Assembly: GCA_934754475.1 (NCBI GenBank)
Contig: CAKVHV010000002.1
Location: 404,054-468,053 of the forward strand
Reading direction: 5' to 3'
Source: an uncultured Clostridia bacterium
Lineage (GTDB): Bacteria; Bacillota; Clostridia; Christensenellales; UBA1242
DNA length: 64,000 nucleotides
The notes under the pieces are model-generated. The model was not told the DNA's origin. It did no database searches and saw only the letters and a list, made by a program, of their open reading frames with translations. Made by a program: the position numbers and the translations under genes. Of the stretch, positions 55,270-63,930 are shown piece after piece (positions within the stretch are counted from its first letter, which is position 1; each line of letters begins with the position of its first letter).

Positions 55270-56790
55270 TTATTCAAAATCTATAATTATAATATCGGAT
55301 TTTTTGGCTTTTCTTCGAGATTTTTTGGACTTGTTTACAAAACACTGGTATCTAATACCCATGATTTGTATTACAATTGTTGGAAGAATCGCCACTATCG
55401 CTATTGAGCCAAATCCATAGAGCATTGAATCAAGTCCAAGCCTACTACAAACTCCAACTACAAAAGGCAGTACAAACGAAGCAGTCAGCGACCCCGCTGC
55501 AACACCACCACTATCAAAAGCAATTCCTTCAAACAAATCTGGTGTGAATATAGACAAAACCACCATAATTAGTACTAGCGGAGTGGCTATATACATAAAG
55601 TCAATAGCAAACAATGCTCTAAATATAATTATTAGCATTGCAATCGCAACCCCGATTGACATGCCTATTAGCATAGTTTTTTTGGAAATTACACCTTCAG
55701 TTATGTCTTCGACTTGTTTATTAAGCACATGCACAGCCGGTTCAGCAAATACCAAACAGAACCCTACAACCAAAGCAATTGGAATAAGCAACCACTTGGT
55801 GTTTGGGCTAGCAATCGCCTTACCCAAAACATCGGCGGTTGGCAAGTATCCCACACTCACCCCGGTTAGGAATATAACTAACCCAATATATGTGTATACA
55901 AGCCCAATAAAAATACGAAATAACGTCATTTTTGGGAGTTTTAGAAATATATAATTGTATATCAAAAAGAACACAAATACCGGAATAATTACAACAACAA
56001 CTTCTCTTAGGTACGACTCAATGCCAGTGCCAATAGATAAACCAAGTTCACCAATAGTCGATGCCATTTGAGCGATTTCAGTTCCCGTCGTCGCATCACC
56101 TTTGATAAAGAAACTAACAATTAGTATTGCAATTACTGGACCAATGGAAGCAAGCGCAATAAGTCCAAATCCATCGTCTTGGTTTTGTTTCCCCGAACGA
56201 ACCGCACAGATACCCAAGCCAAAAGCCATAATAAATGGCACGGATACAGCACCAGTTGTAACACCCATTGTGTCAAATGCAAGTGGCAAAAAGTTGACTG
56301 GAGCAAAAATACAAAGTATAAGTGCAACTAGATAACTTATCATAAGCATTGTGCGAATACTAAGTCTAAATAAGGTTCTAATTGTCGACAAAATCAAGAA
56401 TATCCCCGTTCCGCACGAAACAGTAATTAGTATTACCCACTTACTACTAATACCCGGCACTTGTTCAGCCAAAACCATTAGGTCAGGCTCAGCTATGGTC
56501 ACAATAAAACCGAGTATAAAACTAAGAACTATCATAAAAGTGAACTTCCTAGATTTGCTAAGGTGCGAACCCACATATCCACCCATTTTCATGGTTGACA
56601 TATCAACACCAATATTAAATAGTGCCATGCCAAATATCATAAAGATTGTAGCCAAAATTACACCCAAAAATGTCCATATATTAAATGGCAAAAAAATCAG
56701 ATACAAAGCCATAATAATCACAAAAAAAGGTACGACCGATATGGACGATTCTTTGATTTTTTCGTTAAGATTTTTTAGGTATACTTTCAT
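55270..56790 (-). CDS. DUF1538 polytopic membrane protein, likely transporter
   Basis: A membrane protein of 506 residues with about 12-14 transmembrane helices in two similar halves. Each half carries the motif A-E-P (A-E-P-D-L-M-V-L-A near 100 and A-E-P-A-V-H-V-L near 345). DUF1538 proteins have been linked to cation/proton exchange; I cannot confirm the substrate here. It is the first gene of an operon with two P-II-like genes, a known association. I place the start at 56790, with GAAGGG 7 nt upstream; the upstream ATG at 56814 lacks one. Confidence 0.85.
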   Translation of the reverse strand: MKVYLKNLNEKIKESSISVVPFFVIIMALYLIFLPFNIWTFLGVILATIFMIFGMALFNIGVDMSTMKMGGYVGSHLSKSRKFTFMIVLSFILGFIVTIAEPDLMVLAEQVPGISSKWVILITVSCGTGIFLILSTIRTLFRLSIRTMLMISYLVALILCIFAPVNFLPLAFDTMGVTTGAVSVPFIMAFGLGICAVRSGKQNQDDGFGLIALASIGPVIAILIVSFFIKGDATTGTEIAQMASTIGELGLSIGTGIESYLREVVVVIIPVFVFFLIYNYIFLKLPKMTLFRIFIGLVYTYIGLVIFLTGVSVGYLPTADVLGKAIASPNTKWLLIPIALVVGFCLVFAEPAVHVLNKQVEDITEGVISKKTMLIGMSIGVAIAMLIIIFRALFAIDFMYIATPLVLIMVVLSIFTPDLFEGIAFDSGGVAAGSLTASFVLPFVVGVCSRLGLDSMLYGFGSIAIVAILPTIVIQIMGIRYQCFVNKSKKSRRKAKKSDIIIIDFE

Positions 56791-56904
56791 GCTTTTACCC
56801 TTCAAAAAACACATTCTTTACAACATAATTATATCATGTCAAATTAATTTAACAAACAATTATTTGTTATAAATTTAACTTTTTGTTTACTCAAACTGAT
56901 TACA

Positions 56905-56941
56905 TAAAAAAATACCCATTGAACTAACAATGAGTATTTTA
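56905..56941 (-). terminator. Terminator of the SipW-type protein gene
   Basis: AATACTCATTG pairs with CAATGGGTATT (one G.T) and seven T follow on the minus strand. Confidence 0.85.
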
Positions 56942-56952
56942 TTTTTATTATC

Positions 56953-58929
56953 TTACAAACCTTTGATTGTTGTATCAGATAGATTTTCTTGATAGTCAAA
57001 TGCTTCGTTGTAGATTGGTATTGCGTTCTTAATATTAAGAGCTTTTGCAGTACCAAGTAGTGGATTTGTATAGTCCATCTTATCGATATTTGTACTATAT
57101 GGGAAGAATGCTTGAATTGCTTGGAAGCTGATTTGGAAAGTAATCTTAGCATTAGCAAATACGTTAGTCAAAGCATCTGCTGGAAGTGCAGCAGTACCAT
57201 TAACGAATGGGAATGAATAAGATACTACTTTTGTAACGTCATTTTCTGCATTGTTTGAAGTAATTGCTTCTTTTGCAATCAATGGGTTGATTTCGAATAG
57301 TTTAGCTTCTAATCTACCTGCATTAGATGCTGCAACATCATTTCTACTAATAGCTTCTACTGTTGCCTTAGGAACATTATTTGAAACAGAAGCTCCTTCA
57401 GGGGCATCAGTAATTACTTTCCAAGAACTAGTTTCTGTATCATAATAAGTACTATCTACTTCTTTAGTAACCTTGTTTGCAGAATTTCCATCAGTGTCAA
57501 TTTTACAACTTCCAGTATCTGATTCTACTAGATACCACCAACCACCAGTGCTAGTTGAAAGTTCGTTTGTGTTTGTATCATTACCAATTGATGGGTCAAT
57601 GTACAACCATGATGCATTTGTTGAACCAGCAGTATAAGTTGTTCCTTCTGGAGCTGTAGCATAAGTCATTTGACCATTAGATGCTGTCATACCAAATACT
57701 TTACCAGCGATAATAGCATCAGAAGAGTCATTAACAAGTTGAACGAATGATTGGTTAAGTGAGTTTTCAAGAGCCTTGATACTATCACCAATTGTTCTTG
57801 TCTTAACATCACCATATTCAGTGATATATTCTTCAACATAACTATCAATATAAGAATTACATCTTGCTTTGTAGTGAGAGTCAGATTCAGCCATTCCATT
57901 ATCAGTAGCTGTACCCTTCAAAATCCAACATCCAAAGTAACCTTGAGAGTTGGTTGTTTTATCAGAACCATTAAATGGTGCACCCATTTTCATAAGTGTT
58001 GCACTAGCAGTTGTAGCATCTGCTGATGCACTATTATAAACTGATTCTGAAACGAATTTCCATTTGTAAACTGATTTTAAATCACCAGTTTTAATTTTTG
58101 CTAATATTGTAGCATCAGATGTCTCTGCAGTATATTTTTCATCTACAACTGCATCACGTCTACCTTTTTCTGGATATGTAGGAGCTACACCAACAGCAGA
58201 AGCATTTTTGTATGGTACGTGAGTAATTGCTGTGTTCCATTCAGTTGTAGCAGTAGCACCTTTGTCACCAGTATAATCAGTTGATTGAACTGGATAGTTT
58301 TTGCTATAACTTTCATCTGTAAAGTTATTGAAGCCCACACTTGGGTCAAAGTCAATACTAATACTAAATCTTGCACGAAGTACAGATGTTGTTGTAGATG
58401 TTACTCTACCTTTGTTAGTAATGTGTGCTGTACCATTCTTTTCGGTATTTGTTACATTTGCACCACTTGAAGTACTTGGAGTACTATTTGTTCCAACAGA
58501 TGATGTATATGCTGTTGAGAACACTCTTGCTTGGCTATAAATTTCGAATTTTTGACCTGGTAGCAAGATGTTGTTTGGGATACCAGTAGCAGGTTGACCT
58601 TCTGCATCTTTGATATCCTTAATGTTTGTGCCAGTTTTTCTTGATGTAGCAGCTTGAATATCTAGGTTACCTGCACCGCCTAACCACTTAGCTTCGTCAG
58701 TACCAGTACCTGCAGTTGAACCTGATTTACCACGACCGGCCATTTCTACATAAACTGGACCACCCATGTACAATTGGTTACTAGACCATGTTGAGCCTGC
58801 GAACCATGCAAGGGTTGCTCCAACGGATAGACAAATTGTAAGTACTAAACTCAATCCACCAATAGCAATCAAACCAATACGTTTTTTAAGACCCTTTTTG
58901 GCCTTCTTCTTTTTGGTTATTTTTTCCAT
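56953..58929 (-). CDS. Secreted SipW/TasA-like surface protein (658 aa)
   Basis: A secreted protein with a long basic N-terminus (residues 2-17 have many Lys) and a signal peptide whose end (A-T-L-A-W-F-A-G-S) matches the SipW-dependent signal seen in TasA/camelysin-like proteins. The rest is Ser/Thr/Asn-rich with no membrane anchor or sorting signal, fitting a matrix fibre or shell-type protein. Its strong promoter (TTGGAG, 17 bp, TATAAT) and strong AAGGAG ribosome-binding site imply high expression. No signal peptidase gene of the SipW type is in the window. Confidence 0.72.
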   Translation of the reverse strand: MEKITKKKKAKKGLKKRIGLIAIGGLSLVLTICLSVGATLAWFAGSTWSSNQLYMGGPVYVEMAGRGKSGSTAGTGTDEAKWLGGAGNLDIQAATSRKTGTNIKDIKDAEGQPATGIPNNILLPGQKFEIYSQARVFSTAYTSSVGTNSTPSTSSGANVTNTEKNGTAHITNKGRVTSTTTSVLRARFSISIDFDPSVGFNNFTDESYSKNYPVQSTDYTGDKGATATTEWNTAITHVPYKNASAVGVAPTYPEKGRRDAVVDEKYTAETSDATILAKIKTGDLKSVYKWKFVSESVYNSASADATTASATLMKMGAPFNGSDKTTNSQGYFGCWILKGTATDNGMAESDSHYKARCNSYIDSYVEEYITEYGDVKTRTIGDSIKALENSLNQSFVQLVNDSSDAIIAGKVFGMTASNGQMTYATAPEGTTYTAGSTNASWLYIDPSIGNDTNTNELSTSTGGWWYLVESDTGSCKIDTDGNSANKVTKEVDSTYYDTETSSWKVITDAPEGASVSNNVPKATVEAISRNDVAASNAGRLEAKLFEINPLIAKEAITSNNAENDVTKVVSYSFPFVNGTAALPADALTNVFANAKITFQISFQAIQAFFPYSTNIDKMDYTNPLLGTAKALNIKNAIPIYNEAFDYQENLSDTTIKGL

Positions 58930-58962
58930 AAAACATTCTCCTTGAATTTTTACTTATACCCA

Positions 58963-58991
58963 ATTATACATAATGTGCCAAAATTCTCCAA
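58963..58991 (-). promoter_or_regulatory. Strong promoter of the SipW-type gene
   Basis: On the minus strand TTGGAG (58986-58991) and a perfect TATAAT (58963-58968) are 17 bp apart. AAGGAG at 58938-58943 precedes the ATG. Confidence 0.8.
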
Positions 58992-59135
58992 ACGATTTTT
59001 GCAAGTTTTTAAAAAAATATTAGTGTTTTTGTCTAATTATATATATAGTATATAACTGCTACCGAAAACCACAAAATCTTGGGTAGAAAAATATTCCGCC
59101 CGTGCACAAAATATTTGCAAGCACGCAAATAGTAT

Positions 59136-59291
59136 TTCAAAACAAATTGGCATATGTTTGCGGGTTGAGTACTTATTTGCAACATTACATGCTAAAGTAT
59201 CGGTTGAGTACTCGAAAAAATTTTTGCTAAGGCTTCGGCTTCGCCTGCAGAAATCGCAAAAATCTTTTTCTGTGTCTTCCCGATACGGATA
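59136..59291 (+). repeat. Diverged MITE-like element F1
   Basis: Begins TTCAAAACAAATTGG and then TTTGCGGGTTGAGTACT, and ends in TGTGTCTTCCCGATACGG. It resembles F3 in order (TTCAAAAACAAA, TTTGCGG, GAGTACTCG, TGCGTCTTCCC) but is rearranged, with extra sequence inserted. It lies left of array C in the 1-kb gap 58930-59940. Confidence 0.6.
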
Positions 59292-59351
59292 TTATCGGAA
59301 GTTTTGTCTGAAAGCGACGAAGTCATTTTCAAGCAAAACTGATGTTTATTC

Positions 59352-59437
59352 AATCTGTGTGACCACGATTTTATCGTGGTGTTTGCGGTAGCAAATTGAT
59401 TTGTGAATGTAATGAACAAAGCATTATTACATGGATT
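59352..59437 (+). repeat. Cloverleaf repeat unit C1 (86 nt)
   Basis: Outer stem AATCTGTGTGA with TTACATGGATT: three base pairs are G.T or T.G rather than Watson-Crick, which would be stable in RNA. Arms 1 (loop TTT) and 2 (loop GGTA) are kept. Confidence 0.88.
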
Positions 59438-59502
59438 ATAATCTAGGAAGATTAAACAAAGTAGTCCGCTAGGACACCTTGATTTAATCTGACGACGTTT
59501 TT

Positions 59503-59589
59503 AATCTATGTGACCCACGATTTCATCGTGGCATTTGCGATAGCAAATTGATTTGTGAATGTAATGAACAAAGCAATATCACATAGACT
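59503..59589 (+). repeat. Cloverleaf repeat unit C2 (87 nt)
   Basis: Outer stem AATCTATGTGA with TCACATAGACT: position 10 is G-C, where other units have A-T or G.T. One A/C mismatch. Arms 1 and 2 as in A1; CA replaces TG between them. Confidence 0.87.
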
Positions 59590-59738
59590 ATATTATTGGG
59601 AGTTTTTGTCGGGAAGAAGCCCAAAGGAATATTTGCTAGCAAAAACATATATTTTTACAACATTACAATTGTAAAAGGGCTAATATACTTAAAGATTGTT
59701 TTTTAATACCCAAAAATCGTTTAACCCCCCTAACTTTT

Positions 59739-59875
59739 TTCAAAAACAAACTCAAAGCCTATTTGGTGGTTTGCGGGGAAGACGCAGGGGAAAATTTGAG
59801 AACTCTGCGTTAGCACAGTGGGGCAAATTTTTCACGAGTACTCGCACCGCAAACATATAAAACTTTGTTTTTGAA
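59739..59875. repeat. MITE-like element F2 with 12-bp terminal inverted repeats
   Basis: TTCAAAAACAAA (59739-59750) is inverted as TTTGTTTTTGAA (59864-59875). The core (59770-59853, 84 bp) starts TTTGCGG and ends CCGCAAA, and contains GACGCAG/CTGCGTT and CGAGTACTCG palindromes. The core is identical, inverted, at 63715-63798. No target duplication is obvious. Confidence 0.8.
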
Positions 59876-59940
59876 CCAATATTTAACAAAACTTGAGAGT
59901 GTTTGCATATATAGTTTTCAAAGCATAAGGCGGTGAAACA

Positions 59941-60795
59941 ATGACTTTTGAAGAATTAAGCCTAACTATCACTAATTTATCCGCAAATCCAAACTTAGAT
60001 TTTTTTGTGGTGGGACAATCGACCTTGGGTCAACCTATATACGGGGTTCATTTGGGGAGTTATGAAGGCAAGCAAATTTTGATTGAAGGTGGAATTCATG
60101 CCAGAGAATACCCTAGCACTCTTGTGGTTGTTAGGATGATTGAATACATGACGACCCAAAATTTTGATACTGGCGGTGTTTATGCCATACCACTTAGCAA
60201 TCCCGACGGGGCTAGAATTGTGCTAGACGGAGTCGATTGGATTAAGTGCGAAAAACTAAGAAATTATATTTTGGATATAAACGACGGGTCGGATAATTTT
60301 GATATGTGGAAAGCCGATGCAATGGCGGTTGATTTAAATGTCAACTTTGACGCACTTTGGGGCGAAGGTTCGCAAAATGTTTTTTGTGTAGCACCTGGGA
60401 ATTTTGTTGGATATTATCCCGAAAGCGAAAGGGAAGTCCGCGCTTTAATTGATTTTAGTTATCGTGTGAGACCCGACTTAACTCTAAGTTACCACACCAA
60501 AGGCAATGTTATATATTATGGTTTTGAGTTATTATCTGACGAAGAGCAGGCTCGTGACAAACAAATCGCCGAATACATATCCACTATTAATGGTTATACA
60601 CCAGTCAAAACCGAACAAAGTGTCGGGGGATACAGCGACTGGGCGGGAGAGTATCTCAAAGTTCCAGCATTCACAATTGAAATTGCGCCTGCAAGTGTTC
60701 CAACACCCGTTCCACTTGAATATGTCGAACCCGCTTTTGAAGCAAACAAGGATGTACCAAAAAGTCTAATTGAATATTTACAAAATATGTCTTAA
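59941..60795 (+). CDS. M14-family zinc carboxypeptidase-like protein
   Basis: A 284-residue protein of the M14 peptidase fold. Zinc ligands appear as H-A-R-E in G-G-I-H-A-R-E-Y-P (near 53 and 56) and a third His in L-S-Y-H-T-K-G (near 184), with the catalytic Glu in I-E-I-A-P-A near 247. It lacks a signal peptide, so it may act on cytoplasmic or muropeptide substrates such as gamma-D-glutamyl-diamino acid peptides. The ribosome-binding site AAGGCGG lies about 7 nt upstream. A 14-nt gap separates it from the Pro/Thr/Asn-rich gene. Confidence 0.86.
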   Translation: MTFEELSLTITNLSANPNLDFFVVGQSTLGQPIYGVHLGSYEGKQILIEGGIHAREYPSTLVVVRMIEYMTTQNFDTGGVYAIPLSNPDGARIVLDGVDWIKCEKLRNYILDINDGSDNFDMWKADAMAVDLNVNFDALWGEGSQNVFCVAPGNFVGYYPESEREVRALIDFSYRVRPDLTLSYHTKGNVIYYGFELLSDEEQARDKQIAEYISTINGYTPVKTEQSVGGYSDWAGEYLKVPAFTIEIAPASVPTPVPLEYVEPAFEANKDVPKSLIEYLQNMS

Positions 60796-60809
60796 TTTAA
60801 GGGGAAACT

Positions 60810-61937
60810 ATGAAATACGATGATTATGCTAGACTTAGCGAAGAGAATTACAAAATTATGAAACAGAGTTATGAAAATGTCATAAGCCAGGAGACTGCCG
60901 ATTTGCAAGAAATTCTTGAAAAATTAATCAAGCAAAGAGAAACTCTACGCTCAAACAATTCAAATAACAAATACGACGATATGCTCGAAAAACTAGACAA
61001 TAATATTAACGATTTAAACTCACTTATTAGTGGGAATTTATCCCAAGTAGCGAGCAAAAATTCTGCCTTTATTCCAAACTATTATGGTTTGCGTTCAAAA
61101 AAGTTGGATTTAAGCGACGGAGCAATTAGCCCTATTAGAAGTCACCAAGAAATGCTTGCACATGGGGACACTACTCCTACTCAGCCAAGCACCCCACCAC
61201 AAACAACTCCTGAGCAGAATCAGCCAAATGTTACACCGAATATTCCACAAGGGAATAACTCAAATAACTTTAGTGATTTTTTGGAGAATAATTTGGGTGA
61301 AATTTTGCCAAATTTAAATAGTCCACAAACTCCAAGCCAAGATAACACTCAAACTCCGACAACTCCAATTGACGATTTACCAAATCCAAGCACACCTAGC
61401 GACAACACCCAAAACGGGAACTTAGATAGCAACGTTCCACAAAACGGAGCAACCACTCCAAATACTCCAAAGCGAAACTCTCCCATGCAAGGCAGTGCTT
61501 TATCTAATATTATTAAACAACTTAATGTAGGCGCAAACAGAATTTTGGGGTGTAATCGAAATAAAAAAGCAGTTGGGTCTAATAATTCAACATCTCAAAA
61601 CACCCAAATTTCAAACCAAAATCGTTACAACAAAAACACCAAAACCCCAAGCAACTCGCAATCTCAAATAAGACCTAGCAACCTAGGTGAGATGAATAAT
61701 ATCTTTATGCCATACCCTATGATGCCACCCGGGAATGATTTTTCACACAAGCCACCACATCGTCCAAAACCAGATATGCCACATGGATGTGAACCACATG
61801 ATATAATCCTAAGCGACCAATGTGACATAGTTAGGATGATACTTTTATATATGATGCTTAGACCAAATTGTAGATATATATCTAGGCTTTGCAATGTGGC
61901 AAACGACCAATTTGAAATTTTGCAATTGTTAATGTAG
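60810..61937 (+). CDS. Unknown protein with coiled-coil, Pro/Thr/Asn-rich linker and His/Cys-rich tail
   Basis: A 375-residue protein without signal peptide. Residues 1-80 are a helical, likely coiled-coil region. Residues 110-290 are a low-complexity linker rich in Pro, Thr, Asn, Gln and Ser. The C-terminus has Met/Pro/His-rich segments (M-P-H-G-C-E-P-H) and three more cysteines in the last 40 residues. The layout recalls a spore-coat-type or scaffold protein, but I cannot assign it. The ribosome-binding site AAGGGGAAA is good and it is cotranscribed with the peptidase. Confidence 0.72.
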   Translation: MKYDDYARLSEENYKIMKQSYENVISQETADLQEILEKLIKQRETLRSNNSNNKYDDMLEKLDNNINDLNSLISGNLSQVASKNSAFIPNYYGLRSKKLDLSDGAISPIRSHQEMLAHGDTTPTQPSTPPQTTPEQNQPNVTPNIPQGNNSNNFSDFLENNLGEILPNLNSPQTPSQDNTQTPTTPIDDLPNPSTPSDNTQNGNLDSNVPQNGATTPNTPKRNSPMQGSALSNIIKQLNVGANRILGCNRNKKAVGSNNSTSQNTQISNQNRYNKNTKTPSNSQSQIRPSNLGEMNNIFMPYPMMPPGNDFSHKPPHRPKPDMPHGCEPHDIILSDQCDIVRMILLYMMLRPNCRYISRLCNVANDQFEILQLLM

Positions 61938-61942
61938 ACAAA

Positions 61943-61971
61943 AAAAAACGACTATTTCTAGTCGTTTTTTT
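61943..61971. terminator. Bidirectional terminator
   Basis: AAAAAACGACTA (61943-61954) pairs with TAGTCGTTTTTT (61959-61970), between convergent genes. Confidence 0.88.
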
Positions 61972-61979
61972 ATTTATAC

Positions 61980-62447
61980 CTACTTTGTAAGTTCTTCGGA
62001 TTCTTTTTGTTTAATTTGCTCATAAGCATAGGCTTCGTCTCTAACTTGGTCAAAAGTCAAAGCAAGTTCGTTTTTGTTAGAGCATTTTCTAGCATAATGA
62101 TAGTACATATTTTGAGCAATATCGTTTGCAATTTCATTTACTTCTTTTATGCCCTTTTTTACGTCATATCTAGCCATAATTGCATAAATTGTTGGCACTG
62201 ACATTGCTGACATTGCACCAAGTGCAACACCGGTCAAACTTCCATTATTAAGCATAGCAGACACAAAAGGTATTGTTTGTTCCAAAGGTTCTTTGACACC
62301 TTGAATACCATTTAAACTATCAAATTGTGAATCAACAACTTTTTGAATCCCGTCAATATTTTCTAGTCTTGGGTCATTTGGAACTTTTTGCACATCGTGC
62401 AAGTAAGATATTATATCAAAACATTCACTCGAATTTAATCTATTCAT
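61980..62447 (-). CDS. Unknown protein, paralog family member 3
   Basis: A 155-residue protein related to the next two genes. Each starts with a short region containing E-C-x-x-x-I-x-Y-L (here S-E-C-F-D-I-I-S-Y-L), has a central Ala/Gly-rich hydrophobic stretch (near 75-105), and ends with a charged helical tail that includes D-Q-V-R-D-E-A. The start is placed at the ATG 62445-62447, with GGTG 7 nt upstream. The family may insert in or bind a membrane, but function is unknown. Confidence 0.72.
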   Translation of the reverse strand: MNRLNSSECFDIISYLHDVQKVPNDPRLENIDGIQKVVDSQFDSLNGIQGVKEPLEQTIPFVSAMLNNGSLTGVALGAMSAMSVPTIYAIMARYDVKKGIKEVNEIANDIAQNMYYHYARKCSNKNELALTFDQVRDEAYAYEQIKQKESEELTK

Positions 62448-62464
62448 AATTTTCACCAATCCCT

Positions 62465-62947
62465 TTATTTTTCCATATCGTCCAAATTTAGACTTTGTAA
62501 TACTTTTTGTTTTTCGTACAAATTCGCTTGTTCTCTAATCTCATCAAAACTCAAGAAATCCCTATTTTCTTTGAGACCAAAGCAATACTCCAAGTACATA
62601 TCTGATACTTCTTCATTTGCCAAAATATTTAGATTTTTTAGATATTTTTTGGTGAGCATGTGTTGGGTCATTGCAAACACAACAGGTGCTGTAGTTGCAC
62701 AAACAATTGCTGGTGCAAACGACAAATTGCAAAGTGCAGTGCTTGATGCAAAAGGCAAAAGGCTCTTGCACTCTTCGACAATTTCGTTAAGTTCCTTTGT
62801 TGACTCATAATTGTCTCCAGCAAATCTTAGATTTTTTGAAATTTCTTCTAAATTTTCTTCCTTGACATCAACACCACAAACTTCGTTTAGATACGAAATC
62901 ATATTTAAACACTCCAAAGTAGGTAGCAAATTTTTTTTCTTCTTCAT
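62465..62947 (-). CDS. Unknown protein, paralog family member 2
   Basis: A 160-residue paralog with L-E-C-L-N-M-I-S-Y-L at the start, a hydrophobic Ala/Ser-rich centre and F-D-E-I-R-E-Q-A near the end. The start at 62947 is chosen because GGTGG lies 6 nt upstream; the longer frame overlaps the upstream gene and has no such site. It lies 17 nt from the next gene in the same transcript. Confidence 0.72.
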   Translation of the reverse strand: MKKKKNLLPTLECLNMISYLNEVCGVDVKEENLEEISKNLRFAGDNYESTKELNEIVEECKSLLPFASSTALCNLSFAPAIVCATTAPVVFAMTQHMLTKKYLKNLNILANEEVSDMYLEYCFGLKENRDFLSFDEIREQANLYEKQKVLQSLNLDDMEK

Positions 62948-62969
62948 AATTCCACCAAATTTCCCCAAA

Positions 62970-63545
62970 TTACATTTCCATTTCACTAGCAATTTCGTCT
63001 TGAGCATTGTCTTTTTCGTTAGCATATTCTTTTGCTCTTTCGGCTAGTTCATTAAGTTCAATATTTTTGTCATAATCGCCATTAGTAATTAAATTTAATT
63101 TGTATTTAATAAACATTCTTCTTAGCAAATCGTTTGCTAGTTTATTTATGTTTTTTGATTCTTTTTTTGCAAGAAAATGCTCGACAAGTTCAAAGCCATA
63201 AGTACCCGCACATAGTCCCATAAGTGCGCCAATTATTGGGTCTGTAGTTGTTGCCCAAGAACCTACAGCCAAAGGCAAAACTTGTCCCATTTGTTGAGTT
63301 AAATGTTGCTCAGACGAATCGTTTATATTCATTACTCTATAGTAGTTTTCTTGGATTTTTTCGTCCAAATCAAGTTTGTCTTTTACGATTCCTTTTTCGT
63401 ACTCAGAACTACTATTCAAATCAAATTTTCCCATGCCACAATTTTCTATTAAATAGTTAATCATATTAAGACATTCACTTGTAGTATAATCTTGTCTCAA
63501 TTCGCCAACAACAGTGTCAGCCACATTTTGTTTTTTCTTACTCAT
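62970..63545 (-). CDS. Unknown protein, paralog family member 1
   Basis: A 191-residue paralog with S-E-C-L-N-M-I-N-Y-L near residue 20 and a Gly/Ala-rich middle segment (G-S-W-A-T-T-T-D-P-I-I-G-A-L-M-G near 100). It is longer than the other two by a Lys-rich N-terminus and an acidic C-terminus. The start at 63545 follows AAGGTGG; the longer frame overlaps the promoter. It is the first gene of the three, expressed from the promoter at 63580-63608. Confidence 0.72.
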   Translation of the reverse strand: MSKKKQNVADTVVGELRQDYTTSECLNMINYLIENCGMGKFDLNSSSEYEKGIVKDKLDLDEKIQENYYRVMNINDSSEQHLTQQMGQVLPLAVGSWATTTDPIIGALMGLCAGTYGFELVEHFLAKKESKNINKLANDLLRRMFIKYKLNLITNGDYDKNIELNELAERAKEYANEKDNAQDEIASEMEM

Positions 63546-63579
63546 ATTTATCCACCTTAAATATATTTTAAACATATAT

Positions 63580-63608
63580 ATTTTACCACAAGTGAAACGC
63601 AAATTCAA
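63580..63608 (-). promoter_or_regulatory. Promoter of the three-paralog operon
   Basis: On the minus strand TTGAAT (63603-63608) and TAAAAT (63580-63585) are 17 bp apart. Confidence 0.65.
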
Positions 63609-63691
63609 TACCCTATCCCAAAAAACTTATGCGGAATTTAACCCACACAAACATGTAATTTGGAATGCAAAGAATACTTTGAAAAAGTTAT

Positions 63692-63798
63692 TTCAAAAAC
63701 AAATTGGGTATACATTTGCGGTGCGAGTACTCGTGAAAAATTTGCCCCACTGTGCTAACGCAGAGTTCTCAAATTTTCCCCTGCGTCTTCCCCGCAAA
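63692..63798 (+). repeat. MITE-like element F3, core inverted relative to F2
   Basis: Starts TTCAAAAACAAA at 63692-63703; the 84-bp core 63715-63798 is the exact reverse complement of the F2 core. The right terminal repeat is not clear and may merge with the element that follows. Confidence 0.8.
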
Positions 63799-63837
63799 CG
63801 AGCAATAGTAGACTTAATGAAAAAATTAAAATAAAAA

Positions 63838-63893
63838 TCAGTTTTGTTTGAAAATAACCTTGTTGTTTACAAACAAAACTTCCGATAGCATTA
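63838..63893 (-). repeat. Solo left module of the cloverleaf repeat family
   Basis: On the minus strand this matches the left module of arrays A and C (AAGTTTTGT...ATTTTCAA then ACAAAACTGAT). The central part is diverged, but the outer hairpin arms remain. No cloverleaf unit is attached. Confidence 0.65.
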
Positions 63894-63930
63894 CTCATAT
63901 TTTGTAAAAATAACCAGCAAAATGGCACAA

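Larger units (their letters stand above)
59291..59610 (+). repeat. Array C: left module, two cloverleaf units, partial third module
   Basis: The left module 59291-59351 differs from array A (6761-6821) at one base in 61. Units start at 59352 and 59503, again 151 nt apart. The 65-nt linker 59438-59502 differs from the array A linker 7059-7123 at one base. The sequence after the second unit resumes a left-module-like stretch that is cut off by about 59610. Confidence 0.9.

Noticed and set aside
59158..59419. Short frames in the repeat-rich gap
   Set aside because: They translate the repeat elements themselves and have no ribosome-binding sites.
6822..59589. Integron attC sites
   Set aside because: No cassette genes between copies, no integrase, and the core RYYYAAC/GTTRRRY boxes are absent.
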